From Balanoglossus misakiensis (taxonomy: Eukaryota; Hemichordata): a stretch of 64,000 bases of DNA. The notes beneath the pieces were generated by a model. The model was not told where the DNA came from, searched no databases, and saw only the letters and a program-made list of their open reading frames with translations. Shown here piece after piece: positions 45,666 to 59,800 of the stretch (position 1 is the first letter of the stretch; each line of letters opens with the position of its first letter). Location of the stretch: the NCBI GenBank assembly GCA_040954595.2, contig CM082586.2, positions 12,028,001 to 12,092,000 on the forward strand, given 5' to 3'. The position numbers were made by a program, and so were the translations under genes.

Positions 45666-46212
45666 TGTAACTGCAACCTACAGGCACTTCCTTTGCAGTC
45701 CGTTCACTGAGGGAGGCGACTCTTCCAAGTTTACGGGTCCCGTTAGCCTATGCGATGTGGCTCACCTTGTAGGTCAAATCGAGGTCATCTGTCGCTGCGT
45801 CACCGCCTCGACAGCCATATACGTGTATACAAAGTCACTACAGTCCAAGTTATGCGAATTCAAGATGCTGTCCGCATCCTTTAATGTCGCCGGAAAATAC
45901 TGTAACAACCAACACGTCAAAACGAATACATCCACAAACTGCCTACCGAAAATAGATCCGCAATAGATCAGTCAACTGTCGACATCTACACCCGAACGGT
46001 GGCTCATAGCATCACAAACAGAACCGTAAAACTTTTGTGTTTTTGGGTCGCCATTCCTCAGGCCTCGTTTTCAATCCAGAATGACCTCAGAGTAAGCATG
46101 AAAGGTCACGAAAGGCGCCCTCTCTGGCAGAAACAAACAAATCTTGAATTTGCCCTCACAGCAAACAGAGGGTGGCAAAAACACTAAAATAAGGAGAGGT
46201 TTGGCGTCTACA
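45666..46212 (-). repeat. 5' LTR of the BEL/Pao element (547 bp)
   Basis: Same length, ends and apparent sequence as 38803-39349. As the upstream LTR on the minus strand it would carry the promoter for the element transcript. The right end GCGTCTACA is followed directly by the CATCA duplication. Confidence 0.96.
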
Positions 46213-46217
46213 CATCA
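46213..46217. repeat. Target-site duplication CATCA, right copy
   Basis: Partner of 38798-38802. It is followed by TAAATGGAATTC, which restores the satellite monomer. Confidence 0.95.
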
Positions 46218-48010
46218 TAAATGGAATTCAAAGAATGGTCACATAACGGGCCATGTTTTACAAAAAGACTTTTGTATAGTATCAAGGCTTTGTTTTGGAA
46301 TAACGAATTCTCTCCAAGATTTAAGTGGAACAGTCACAGAATGAAAACAAATATGGAAAGAGTTATGCTGGAATGTTATAAGGGATAGATTAATATTGCA
46401 AATAATTTAATTTCTTACATCATAAAATAAATTCAAAGAATGGTCACATAACAGGATATGTTTTACTAAAAAGACTTATGTTATAGTTTCAAGGCTTTGT
46501 TTTGGAATAACGAATTCTCTACAAGATTTAAGTGGAACAGTCACAGAATGAAAACAAATATGGAAAGAGTTATGCCGGAATGTTGTAAGGAATAGATTAA
46601 TATTGCAAATAATTTAATTTCTTACATCATAAATGGAATTCAAAGAAACGTCACGTAACAAGATATGTATCGTTTCAAGGCTTTGTTTTGGAATAACGAA
46701 TTCTCTACAAGATTTAAGTGGAACAGTCACAGAATGAAAACAAATATGGAAAGAGTTATGTTGGTATGTTGTAAGGGATAGATTAATATTGCAAATAATT
46801 TTATTTCTTACATCATAAATGGAATTCAAAGAATGGTCACATAACGGGCCATGTTTTACTAAAAAGACTTATGTATAGTTTCAAGGCTTTGTTTTGGAAT
46901 AACGAATTCTCTCCAAGATTTAAGTTGAACAGTTACAGAATGAAAACAAATATTCAAATAGTTATGCCAGAATGTTGTAAGGGATAGATTAATATTGCAA
47001 ATAATTTAATTTCTTACATCATAAATGGAATTCAAAGAATGGTCACATAACGGGCCATGTTTTACAAAAAGACTTTTGTATAGTTTCAAGGCTTTGTTTT
47101 GGAATAACGAATTCTCTACAAGATTTAAGTGGAACAGTCACAGAATGAAAACAAATATGGAAAGAGTTATGCTGGAATGTTATAAGGGATAGATTAATAT
47201 TGCAAATAATTTAATTTCTTACATCATAAAATGAATTCAAAGAATGGTCACATAACAGGATATGTTTTACTAAAAAGACTTATGTTATAGTTTCAAGGCT
47301 TTGTTTTGGAATAACGAATTCTCTACAAGATTTAAGTGGAACAGTCACAGAATGAAAACAAATATGGAAAGAGTTATGCCGGAATGTTGTAAGGAATAGA
47401 TTAATATTGCAAATAATTTAATTTCTTACATCATAAATGGAATTCAAAGAAACGTCACGTAACAAGATATGTATCGTTTCAAGGCTTTGTTTTGGAATAA
47501 CGAATTCTCTACAAGATTTAAGTGGAACAGTCACAGAATGAAAACAAATATGGAAAGAGTTATGTTGGTATGTTGTAAGGGATAGATTAATATTGCAAAT
47601 AATTTAATTTCTTACATCATAAATGGAATTCAAAGAATGGTCACATAACGGGCCATGTTTTACTAAAAAGACTTATGTATAGTTTCAAGGCTTTGTTTTG
47701 GAATAACGAATTCTCTCCAAGATTTAAGTTGAACAGTTACAGAATGAAAACAAATATTCAAATAGTTATGCCAGAATGTTGTAAGGGATAGATTAATATT
47801 GCAAATAATTTAATTTCTTACATCATAAATGGAATTCAAAGAATGGTCACATAACGGGCCATGTTTTACAAAAAGACTTTTGTATAGTTTCAAGGCTTTG
47901 TTTTGGAATAACGAATTCTCTACAAGATTTAAGTGGAACAGTCACAGAATGAAAACAAATATGGAAAGAGTTATGCTGGAATGTTATAAGGGATAGATTA
48001 ATATTGCAAA
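46213..48010 (+). repeat. Tetrameric HOR domain (804 bp), right of the insertion
   Basis: Monomers A-B-C-D in the same order as 35515-37835, with type C at 46653 and 47457 (804 bp apart). It retains the complete D and A monomers that are fused at 37796-38000. Confidence 0.85.
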
Positions 48011-49069
48011 TAATTTAATTTCTTACATCATAAAATGAATTCAAAGAATGGTCACATAACAGGATATGTTTTACTAAAAAGACTTATGTTATAGATTCAA
48101 GGCTTTGTTTTGGAATAACGAATTCTCTACAAGATTTAAGTGGAACAGTCACAGAATGAAAACAAATATGGAAAGAGTTATGCCGGAATGTTGTAAGGAA
48201 TAGATTAATATTGCAAAAAATTTAATTTCTTACATCATAAATGGAATTCAAAGACAGGTCACGTAACAGGATATGTATAGTTTCACGCCTTTGTTTTGGA
48301 GTAACGAATTCTCTACAAGATTTAAGTGGAACAGTCACAGAATGGAAACAAATATGGAAAGAGTTATGCTGAAATGTTGTAAGGGATAGATTAATATTGC
48401 ATACAATTTAATTTCTTACATCATAAATGGAATTCAAATAATGGTCACATAACAGGATATGTTTTACTAAAAAGACTTATGTATAGGTTCAATAATTTGT
48501 GTTGAAATACCAAATTCTCTACAAGATTTAAGTGGAACAGTCACTGAATGAAAACAAATATAGAAAGAGTTATGTCTGAATGTTGTAAGGGATAGATTAA
48601 TATTGCAAATAATTTAATTTCTTATATCATAAATGGAATTCAAAGAATGGTCACATAACGGGCCATGTTTTAGTAAAAAGACTTATGTATAGTTTCAAGG
48701 CTTTGTTTTGGAATAACGAATTCTCTCCAACATTTAATTTGAACAGTTACAGAATGAAAACAAATATTCACATAGTTATGCCAGAATGTTGTAAGGGATA
48801 GTTTAATATTGCAAATAATTTAATTTCTTACATCATAAATGGAATTCAAAGAATGGTCACATAACGGGCCATGTTTTACAAAAAGACTTAATATGTATAG
48901 TTTCAAGGCTTTGTTTTGGAGTAACGAATTCTCTACAGGATTTAAGTGGAACAGTCACAGAATGAAAACAAATATGGAAAGAGTTATGCTGGAATGTTGT
49001 AAGGGATAGATTAATATTGCAAATAATTTAATTTCTTACATCATAAAATGAATTCAAAGAATGGTCACA

Positions 49070-51749
49070 TAACAGGATATGTTTTACTAAAAAAACTTAT
49101 GTATAGTTACAAGGCTTTGTTTTGGAATAACGAATTCTCTACAAGATTTAAGTGGAACAGTCACAGAATGAAAACAAATATGGAAAGAGTTATGCTGGAA
49201 TGTTATAAGGGATAGATTAATATTGCAAATAATTTAATTTCTTACATCATAAAATAAATTCAAAGAATGGTCACATAACAGGATATGTTTTACTAAAAAG
49301 ACTTATGTTATAGTTTCAAGGCTTTGTTTTGGAATAACGAATTCTCTACAAGATTTAAGTGGAACAGTCACAGAATGAAAACAAATATGGAAAGAGTTAT
49401 GCCAGAATGTTGTAAGGAATAGATTAATATTGCAAATAATTTAATTTCTTACATCACAAATGGAATTCAAAGAAACGTCACGTAACAGGATATGTATCGT
49501 TTCAAGGCTTTGTTTTGGAATAACGAATTCTCTACAAGATTTAAGTGGAACAGTCACAGAATGAAAACAAATATGGAAAGAGTTATGCCAGAATGTTGTA
49601 AGGAATAGATTAATATTGCAAATAATTTAATTTCTTACATCACAAATGGAATTCAAAGAAACGTCACGTAACAGGATATGTATCGTTTCAAGGCTTTGTT
49701 TTGGAATAACGAATTCTCTACAAGATTTAAGTGGAACAGTCACAGAATGAAAACAAATATGGAAAGAGTTATGCTGGAATGTTATAAGGGATAGATTAAT
49801 ATTGCAAATAATTTAATTTCTTACATCATAAAATGAATTCAAAGAATGGTCACATAACAGGATATGTTTTACTAAAAAGACTTATGTTATAGATTCAAGG
49901 CTTTGTTTTGGAATAACGAATTCTCTACAAGATTTAAGTGGAACAGTCACAGAATGAAAACAAATATTCAAATAGTTATGCTGGAATGTTGTAAGGGATA
50001 GATTAATATTGCAAATAATTTAATTTCTTACATCATAAATGAAATTCAAAGAATGGTCACATAACGGGCCATGTTTTACTAAAAAGACTTATGTATAGTT
50101 TCAAGGTTTTGTTTTGGAATAACGAATTCTCTATAAGATTTAAGTGGAATAGTCACAGAATGAAAACAAATATGGAAAGAGTTATGCTGGAATGTTGTAA
50201 GGGATAGATTAGAATGTTGTAAGGGATAGATTAATATTGCAAATAATTTAATTTCTAACATCATAAAATGAATTCAAAGAATGGTCACATAACAGGATAT
50301 GTTTTACTAAAAAGACTTATGTTATAGTTTTAAGGCTTTGTTTTAGAATAACGAATTCTCTACAAGATTTAAGTGGAACAGTCACAGAATGAAAACAAAT
50401 ATGGAAAGAGTTATGCCGGAATGTTGTAAGGAATAGATTAATATTGCAAATAATTTAATTTCTTACATTATAAATGGAATTCAAAGAAAGGTCACGTAAC
50501 AGGATATGTTTTACTAAAAAAACTTATGTATAGTTACAAGGTTTTGTTTTGGAATAACGAATTCTCTACAAGATTTAAGTGGAACAGTCACAGAATGAAA
50601 ACAAATATGGAAAGAGTTATGCTGGAATGTTATAAGGGATAGATTAATATTGCAAATAATTTAATTTCTTACATCATAAAATAAATTCAAGGAATGGTCA
50701 CATAACAGGATATGTTTTACTAAAAAGACTTATGTTATAGTTTCAAGGCTTTGTTTTGGAATAACGAATTCTCTACAAGATTTAAGTGGAACAGTCACAG
50801 AATGAAAACAAATATGGAAAGAGTTATGCCAGAATGTTGTAAGGAATAGATTAATATTGCAAATAATTTAATTTCTTACATCACAAATGGAATTCAAAGA
50901 AACGTCACGTAACAGGATATGTATCGTTTCAAGGCTTTGTTTTGGAATAACGAATTCTCTACAAGATTTAAGTGGAACAGTCACAGAATGAAAACAAATA
51001 TGGAAAGAGTTATGCTGGAATGTTATAAGGGATAGATTAATATTGCAAATAATTTAATTTCTTACATCATAAAATGAATTCAAAGAATGGTCACATAACA
51101 GGATATGTTTTACTAAAAAGACTTATGTTATAGATTCAAGGCTTTGTTTTGGAATAACGAATTCTCTACAAGATTTAAGTGGAACAGTCACAGAATGAAA
51201 ACAAATATTCAAATAGTTATGCTGGAATGTTGTAAGGGATAGATTAATATTGCAAATAATTTAATTTCTTACATCATAAATGAAATTCAAAGAATGGTCA
51301 CATAACGGGCCATGTTTTACTAAAAAGACTTATGTATAGTTTCAAGGTTTTGTTTTGGAATAACGAATTCTCTACAAGATTTAAGTGGAATAGTCACAGA
51401 ATGAAAACAAATATGGAAAGAGTTATGCTGGAATGTTGTAAGGGATAGATTAGAATGTTGTAAGGGATAGATTAATATTGCAAATAATTTAATTTCTAAC
51501 ATCATAAAATGAATTCAAAGAATGGTCACATAACAGGATATGTTTTACTAAAAAGACTTATGTTATAGTTTTAAGGCTTTGTTTTAGAATAACGAATTCT
51601 CTACAAGATTTAAGTGGAACAGTCACAGAATGAAAACAAATATGGAAAGAGTTATGCCGGAATGTTGTAAGGAATAGATTAATATTGCAAATAATTTAAT
51701 TTCTTACATCATAAATGGAATTCAAAGAAAGGTCACGTAACAGGATATG
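49070..51749 (+). repeat. 1,241-bp tandem duplication with a nested 186-bp monomer duplication
   Basis: About 49637-50508 matches about 50878-51749 at 1,241 bp (ACATCACAAA 49637/50878). The preceding part matches at 1,427 bp (AAAATAAATT 49251/50678), which is 1,241 + 186. The extra 186 bp is a perfect single short-monomer duplication (ACATCACAAA at 49451 and 49637). The junction of the larger duplication is visible near 50500, where a short-type CACGTAACAGGATATG runs into a long-type TTTTACTAAAAAAACTT. Confidence 0.85.
50190..50233 (+). repeat. 22-bp duplication inside one monomer
   Basis: The phrase beginning GAATGTTGTAAGGGATAG occurs at 50190 and again at 50212, a 22-bp direct duplication. 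It recurs near 51431-51474 because it lies within the 1,241-bp duplicated unit, so it predates that event. Confidence 0.9.
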
Positions 51750-54700
51750 TATAGTTTCAAGCCTTTGTTTTGGAGTAACGAATTCTCTACAAGATTTAAG
51801 TGGAACAGTCACAGAATGAAAACAAATATGGAAAGAGTTATGCTGAAATGTTGTAAGGGATAGATTAATATTGCATAAAATTTAATTTCTTACATCATAA
51901 ATGGAATTCAAAGAATGGTCACGTAACAGGATATGTATAGTTTCAAGGCTTTGTTTTGGAATAACGAATTCTCTACAAGATTTAAGTTGAACAGTCACAG
52001 AATGAAAACAAATATGGAAAGAGTTATGCTGGAATGTTGTAAGGGATAGATTAATATTGCAAATAATTTAATTTCTTACATCATAAAATGAATTCAAAGA
52101 ATGGTCACATAACTGGATATGTTTTACTAAAAAGACTTATGTTATAGTTTCAAGGCTTTGTTTTGGAATAACGAATTCTCTACAAGATTTAAGTGGAACA
52201 GTCACAGAATGAAAACAAATATGGAAAGAGTTATGCCGGAATGTTGTAAGGAATAGAGTAATATTGCAAATAATTTAATTTCTTACATCATAAATGGAAT
52301 TCAAAGAATGGTCACATAACTGGATATGTTTTACTAAAAAGACTTATGTATAGGTTCAATAATTTGTGTTGAAATACCAAATTCTCTACAAGATTTAAGT
52401 GGAACAGTCACTGAATGAAAACAAATATAGAAAGAGTTATGCCTGAATGTTGTAAGGGATAGATTAATATTGCAAATAATTTAATTTCTTATATCATAAA
52501 TGGAATTCAAAGAATGGTCACATAACGGGCCATGTTTTAGTAAAAAGACTTATGTATAGTTTCAAGGCTTTGTTTTGGAATAACGAATTCTCTCCAAGAT
52601 TTAATTTGAACAGTTACAGAATGAAAACAAATATTCACATAGTTATGCCAGAATGTTGTAAGGGATAGTTTAATATTGCAAATAATTTAATTTCTTACAT
52701 CATAAATGGAATTCAAAGAATGGTCACATAACGGGCCATGTTTTACAAAAAGACTTAATATGTATAGTTTCAAGGCTTTGTTTTGGAATAACGAATTCTC
52801 TACAGGATTTAAGTGGAACAGTCACAGAATGAAAACAAATATGGAAAGAGTTATGCTGGAATGTTGTAAGGGATAGATTAATATTGCAAATAATTTAATT
52901 TCTTACATCATAAAATGAATTCAAAGAATGGTCACATAACAGGATATGTTTTACTAAAAAAACTTATGTATAGTTACAAGGCTTTGTTTTGGAATAACGA
53001 ATTCTCTACAAGATTTAAGTGGAACAGTCACAGAATGAAAACAAATATGGAAAGAGTTATGCTGGAATGTTATAAGGGATAGATTAATATTGCAAATAAT
53101 TTAATTTCTTACATCATAAAAAAAATTCAAAGAATGGTCACATAACAGGAAATGTTTTACTAAAAAGACTTATGTTATAGTTTCAAGGCTTTGTTTTGGA
53201 ATAACGAATTCTCTACAAGATTTAAGTGGAAAGTCACAGAATGAAAACAAATATGGAAAGAGTTATGCCAGAATGTTGTAAGGAATAGATTAATATTGCA
53301 AATAATTTAATTTCTTACATCACAAATGGAATTCAAAGAAACGTCACGTAACAGGATATGTATCGTTTCAAGGCTTTGTTTTGGAATAACAAATTCTCTA
53401 CAAGATTTAAGTGGAACAGTCACAGAATGAAAACAAATATGGAAAGAGTTATGCTGGAATGTTATAAGGGATAGATTAATATTGCAAATAATTTAATTTC
53501 TTACATCATAAAATGAATTCAAAGAATGGTCACATAACAGGATATGTTTTACTAAAAAGACTTATGTTATAGATTCAAGGCTTTGTTTTGGAATAACGAA
53601 TTCTCTACAAGATTTAAGTGGAACAGTCACAGAATGAAAACAAATATTCAAATAGTTATGCTGGAATGTTGTAAGGGATAGATTAATATTGCAAATAATT
53701 TAATTTCTTACATCATAAATGAAATTCAAAGAATGGTCAAATAACAAGCCATGTTTTACTAAAAAGACTTATGTTATAGTTTCAAGGTTTTGTTTTGGAA
53801 TAACGAATTCTCTCCAAGATTTAAGTTGAACAGTTACAGAATGAAAACAAATATTCAAATAGTTATGCCAGAATGTTGTAAGGGATAGATTAATATTGCA
53901 AATAATTTAATTTCTTACATCATAAATGGAATTCAAAGAAAGGTCACGTAACAGGATATGTATAGTTTCAAGCCTTTGTTTTGGAGTAACGAATTCTCTA
54001 CAAGATTTAAGTGGAACAGTCACAGAATGAAAACAAATATGGAAAGAGTTATGCTGAAATGTTGTAAGGGATAGATTAATATTGCATAAAATTTAATTTC
54101 TTACATCATAAATGGAATTCAAAGAATGGTCACATAACTGGATATGTTTTACTAAAAAGACTTATGTATAGGTTCAAGAATTTGTGTTGAAATACCAAAT
54201 TCTCTACAAGATTTAAGTGGAACAGTCACAGAATGAAAACAAATATGGAAAGAGATATGTCGGAATGTTGTAAGGGATAGATTAATATTGCAAATAATTT
54301 AATTTCTTACATCATAAATGGAAACCAAAGAATGGTCACATAACGGGCCATGTTTTACAAAAAGACTTATGTATAGTTTCAAGGCTTTGTTTTGGAATAA
54401 CGAATTCTCTACAAGATTTAACAGGAATAGTCACAGAATGAAAACAAATATGGAAAGAGTTATGCTGGAATGTTGTAAGGGATAGATTAATATTGCAAAT
54501 AATTTAATTTCTTACATCATAAAATGAATTCAAAGAATGGTCACATAACAGGATATGTTTTACGAAAAAGACTTATGTTATAGTTTCAAGGCTTTGTTTT
54601 GGAATAACGAATTCTCTACAAGATTTAATTGGAACAGTCACAGAATGAAAACAAATATGGAAAGAGTTATGCCGGAATGTTGTAAGGAATAGATTAATAT

Positions 54701-56899
54701 TGCAAATAATTTAATTTCTTACATCATAAATGGAATTCAAAGAAAGGTCACGTAACAGGATATGTATAATTTCAAGCCTTTGTTTTGGAGTAACGAATTC
54801 TCTACAAGATTTAAGTGGAACAGTCACAGAATGAAAACAAATATGGAAAGAGTTATGCTGAAATGTTGTAAGGGATAGATTAATATTGCATAAAATTTAA
54901 TTTCTTACATCATAAATGGAATTCAAAGAATGGTCACATAACGGGCCATGTTTTACTAAAAAGACTTATGTATAGTTTCAAGGCTTTGTTTGGAATAACG
55001 AATTCTCTCCAAGATTTAAGTTGAACAGTTACAGAATGAAAACAAATATTCAAATAGTTATGCTGGAATGTTGTAAGGGATAGTTTAATATTGCAAATAA
55101 TTTAATTTCTTACATCATAAATGAAATTCAAAGAATGGTCACATAACGGGCCATGTTTTACTAAAAAGACTTATGTATAGTTTCAAGGTTTTGTTTTGGA
55201 ATAACGGATTCTCTACAAGATTTAAGTGGAATAGTCACAGAGTGAAAACAAATATGGAAAGAGTTATGCTGGAATGTTGTAAGGGATAGATTAATATTGC
55301 AAATAATTTAATTTCTTACATCATAAAATGAATTCAAAGAATGGTCACATAACAGGATATGTTTTACTAAAAAGACTTATGTTATAGTTTCAAGGCTTTG
55401 TTTTGGAATAACGAATTCTCTACAAGATTTAAGTGGAACAGTCACAGAATGAACACAAATATGGAAAGAGATATGTCGGAATAAGGTAAGGGATAGATCA
55501 ATATTGCAAATAATTTAATTTCTTACATCATAAATGGAATTCAAAGAAAGGTCACGTAACAGGACATGTATAGTTTCAAGCCTTTGTTTTGGAGTAACGA
55601 ATTCTCTACAAGATTTAAGTGGAACAGTCACAGAATGAAAACAAATATGGAAAGAGTTATGCTGAAATGTTGTAAGGGATAGATTAATATTGCATAAAAT
55701 TTAATTTCTTACATCATAAATTGAATTCAAAGAATGGTCACATAACTGGATATGTTTTACTAAAAAGACTTATGTATAGGTTCAAGAATTTGTGTTGAAA
55801 TACCAAATTCTCTACAAGATTTAAGTGGAACAGTCACAGAATGAACACAAATATGGAAAGAGATATGTCGGAATAAGGTAAGGGATAGATTAATATTGCA
55901 AATAATTTAATTTCTTACATCATAAATGGAATTCAAAGAATGGTCACATAACGGGCCGTGTTTTACTAAAAAGACTTATGTATAGTTTCAAGCCTTTGTT
56001 TTGGAATAACGAATTCTCTCCAAGATTTAAGTTGAACAGTTACAGAATGAAAAGCAATATTCAAATAGTTATGCTGAAATGTTGTAAGGGATAGTTTAAT
56101 ATTGCAAATAATTTAATTTCCTACATCATAAATGAAATTCAAAGAATGGTCAAATAACGGGCCATGTTTTACTAAAAAGACTTAATATGTATAGTTTGAA
56201 GGCTTTGTTTTGGAATAACGAATTCTCTACAAGATTTAAGTGGAACAGTCACAGAATGAAAACAAATATGGAAAGCGTTATGCCGGAATGTTGTAAGGGA
56301 TAGATAATTATTGCAAATAATTTAATTTCTTACATCATAAATGGAAACCAAAGAATGGTCACATAACGGGCCATGTTTTACAAAAAGACTTATGTATAGT
56401 TTCAAGGCTTTGTTTTGGAATAACGAATTCTCTACAAGATTTAAGTGGAATAGTCACAGAATGAAAACAAATATGGAAAGAGTTATGCTGGAATGTTGTA
56501 AGGGATAGATTAATATTGCAAATAATTTAATTTCTTACATCATAAAATGAATTCAAAGAATGGTCACATAACAGGATATGTTTTACGAAAAAGACTTATG
56601 TTATAGTTTCAAGGCTTTGTTTTGGAATAACGAATTCTCTACAAGATTTAAGTGGAACAGTCACAGAATGAAAACAAATATGGAAAGAGTTATGCCGAAA
56701 TGTTGTAAGGAATAGATTAATATTGCAAATAATTTAATTTCTTACATCATAAATGGAATTCAAAGAAAGGTCACGTAACAGGATATGTATAATTTCAAGC
56801 CTTTGTTTTGGATTAACGAATTCTCTACAAGATTTAAGTGGAACAGTCACAGAATGAAAACAAATATGGAAAGAGTTATGCTGAAATGTTGTAAGGGAT

Positions 56900-59800
56900 A
56901 GATTAATATTGCATAAAATTTAATTTCTTACATCATAAATGGAATTCAAAGAATGGTCACATAACTGGATATGTTTTACTAAAAAGACTTATGTATAGGT
57001 TCAAGAATTTGTGTTGAAATATCAAATTCTCTACAAGATTTAAGTGGAACAGTCACAGAATGAAAACTAATATGGAAAGAGTTATGTCGGAATGTTGTAA
57101 GGGATAGATTAATATTGCAAATAATTTAATTTCTTACATCATAAATGGAATTCAACGAATGGTCACATAACGGGCCATGTTTTACTAAAAAGACTTATGT
57201 ATAGTTTCAAGGCTTTGTTTTGGAATAACGAATTATCTACAAGATTTAAGTGGAACAGTCACAGAATGAAAACAAATATGGAAAGAGTTATGCTGAAATG
57301 TTGTAAGGGATAGATTAATATTGCATAAAATTTAATTTCTTACATCATAAATTGAATTCAAAGAATGGTCACATAACTGGATATGTTTTACTAAAAAGAC
57401 TTATGTATAGGTTCAAGAATTTGTGTTGAAATACCAAATTCTCTACAAGATTTAAGTGGAACAGTCACAGAATGAACACAAATATGGAAAGAGATATGTC
57501 GGAATAAGGTAAGGGATAGATTAATATTGCAAATAATTGAATTTCTTACATCATAAATGGAATTCAAAGAATGGTCACATAACGGGCCATGTTTTACTAA
57601 AAAGACTTATGTATAGTTTCAAGCCTTTGTTTTGGAATAACGAATTCTCTCCAAGATTTAAGTTGAACAGTTACAGAATGAAAAGCAATATTCAAATAGT
57701 TATGCTGAAATGTTGTAAGGGATAGTTTAATATTGCAAATAATTTAATTTCTTACATCATAAATGAAATTCAAAGAATGGTCAAATAACGGGCCATGTTT
57801 TTCTAAAAAGACTTAATATGTATAGTTTGAAGGCTTTGTTTTGGAATAACGAATTCTCTACAAGATTTAAGTGGAACAGTCACAGAATGAAAACAAATAT
57901 GGAAAGCGTTATGCCGGAATGTTGTAAGGGATAGATAATTATTGCAAATAATTTAATTTCTTACATCATAAATGGAAACCAAAGAATGGTCACATAACGG
58001 GCCATGTTTTACAAAAAGACTTATGTATAGTTTCAAGGCTTTGTTTTGGAATAACGAATTATCTACAAGATTTAAGTGGAATAGTCACAGAATGAAAACA
58101 AATATGGAAAGAGTTATGCTGGAATGTTGTAAGGGATAGATTAATATTGCAAATAATTTAATTTCTTACATCATAAAATGAATTCAAAGAATGGTCACAT
58201 AACAGGATATGTTTTACGAAAAAGACTTATGTTATAGTTTCAAGGCTTTGTTTTGGAATAACGAATTATCTACAAGATTTAAGTGGAACAGTCACAGAAT
58301 GAAAACTAATATGGAAAGAGTTATGTCGGAATGTTGTAAGGGATAGATTAATATTGCAAATAATTTAATTTCTTACATCATAAATGGAATTCAAAGAAAG
58401 GTCACGTAACAGGATATGTATAATTTCAAGCCTTTGTTTTGGATTAACGAATTCTCTACAAGATTTAAGTGGAACAGTCACAGAATGAAAACAAATATGG
58501 AAAGAGTTATGCTGAAATGTTGTAAGGGATAGATTAATATTGCATAAAATTTAATTTCTTACATCATAAATGGAATTCAAAGAATGGTCACATAACTGGA
58601 TATGTTTTACTAAAAAGACTTATGTATAGGTTCAAGAATTTGTGTTGAAATATCAAATTCTCTACAAGATTTAAGTGGAACAGTCACAGAATGAAAACTA
58701 ATATGGAAAGAGTTATGTCGGAATGTTGTAAGGGATAGATTAATATTGCAAATAATTTAATTTCTTACATCATAAATGGAATTCAACGAATGGTCACATA
58801 ACGGGCCATGTTTTACTAAAAAGACTTATGTATAGTTTCAAGGCTTTGTTTTGGAATAACGAATTATCTACAAGATTTAAGTGGAACAGTCACAGAATGA
58901 AAACAAATATGGAAAGAGTTATGCCGGAATGTTGTAAGGGATAGATTAATATTGCAAATAATTTAATTTCTTACATCATAAAATGAATTCAAAGAATGGT
59001 CACATAACAGGATATGTTTTACGAAAAAGACTTATGTTATAGTTTCAAGGCTTTGTTTTGGAATAACGAATTATCTACAAGATTTAAGTGGAACAGTCAC
59101 AGAATGAAAACAAATATGGAAAGAGTTATGCCGGAATGTTGTAAGGAATAGATTAATATTGCAAATAATTTAATTTCTTACATCATAAATGGAATTCAAA
59201 GAAAGGTCACGTAACAGGATATGTATAATTTCAAGCCTTTGTTTTGGATTAACGAATTCTCTACAAGATTTAAGTGGAACAGTCACAGAATGAAAACAAA
59301 TATGGAAAGAGTTATGCTGAAATGTTGTAAGGGATAGATTAATATTGCATAAAATTTAATTTCTTACATCATAAATGGAATTCAAAGAATGGTCACATAA
59401 CTGGATATGTTTTACTAAAAAGACTTATGTATAGGTTCAAGAATTTGTGTTGAAATACCAAATTCTCTACAAGATTTAAGTGGAACAGTCACAGAATGAA
59501 AACTAATATGGAAAGAGTTATGTCGGAATGTTGTAAGGGATAGATTAATATTGCAAATAATTTAATTTCTTACATCATAAATGGAATTCAACGAATGGTC
59601 ACATAACGGGCCATGTTTTAATAAAAAGACTTATGTATAGTTTCAAGGCTTTGTTTTGGAATAACGAATTATCTACAAGATTTAAGTGGAACAGTCACAA
59701 AATGAAAACAAATATGGAATGAGTTATGCCGGAATGTTGTAAGGGATAGATTAATATTGCAAATAATTTAATTTCTTACATCATAAATGGAATTCAACGA

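Larger units (their letters stand above)
38803..46212 (-). mobile_element. Full-length BEL/Pao LTR retrotransposon (7,410 bp)
   Basis: Two 547-bp direct LTRs, each TG...CA, flank a 6,316-bp internal region with a single gag-pol frame on the minus strand, so the element's 5' LTR is the right-hand one. The domain order protease, reverse transcriptase, RNase H, integrase, the DUF1759-type gag, the A17/DUF1758-type protease region and the DUF5641-like C-terminus identify the BEL/Pao superfamily. A CATCA target duplication flanks it. A G-rich polypurine tract lies next to the 3' LTR. No envelope-like frame is present. The element is visibly richer in GC than the surrounding satellite. It appears complete and recent. 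Confidence 0.97.
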
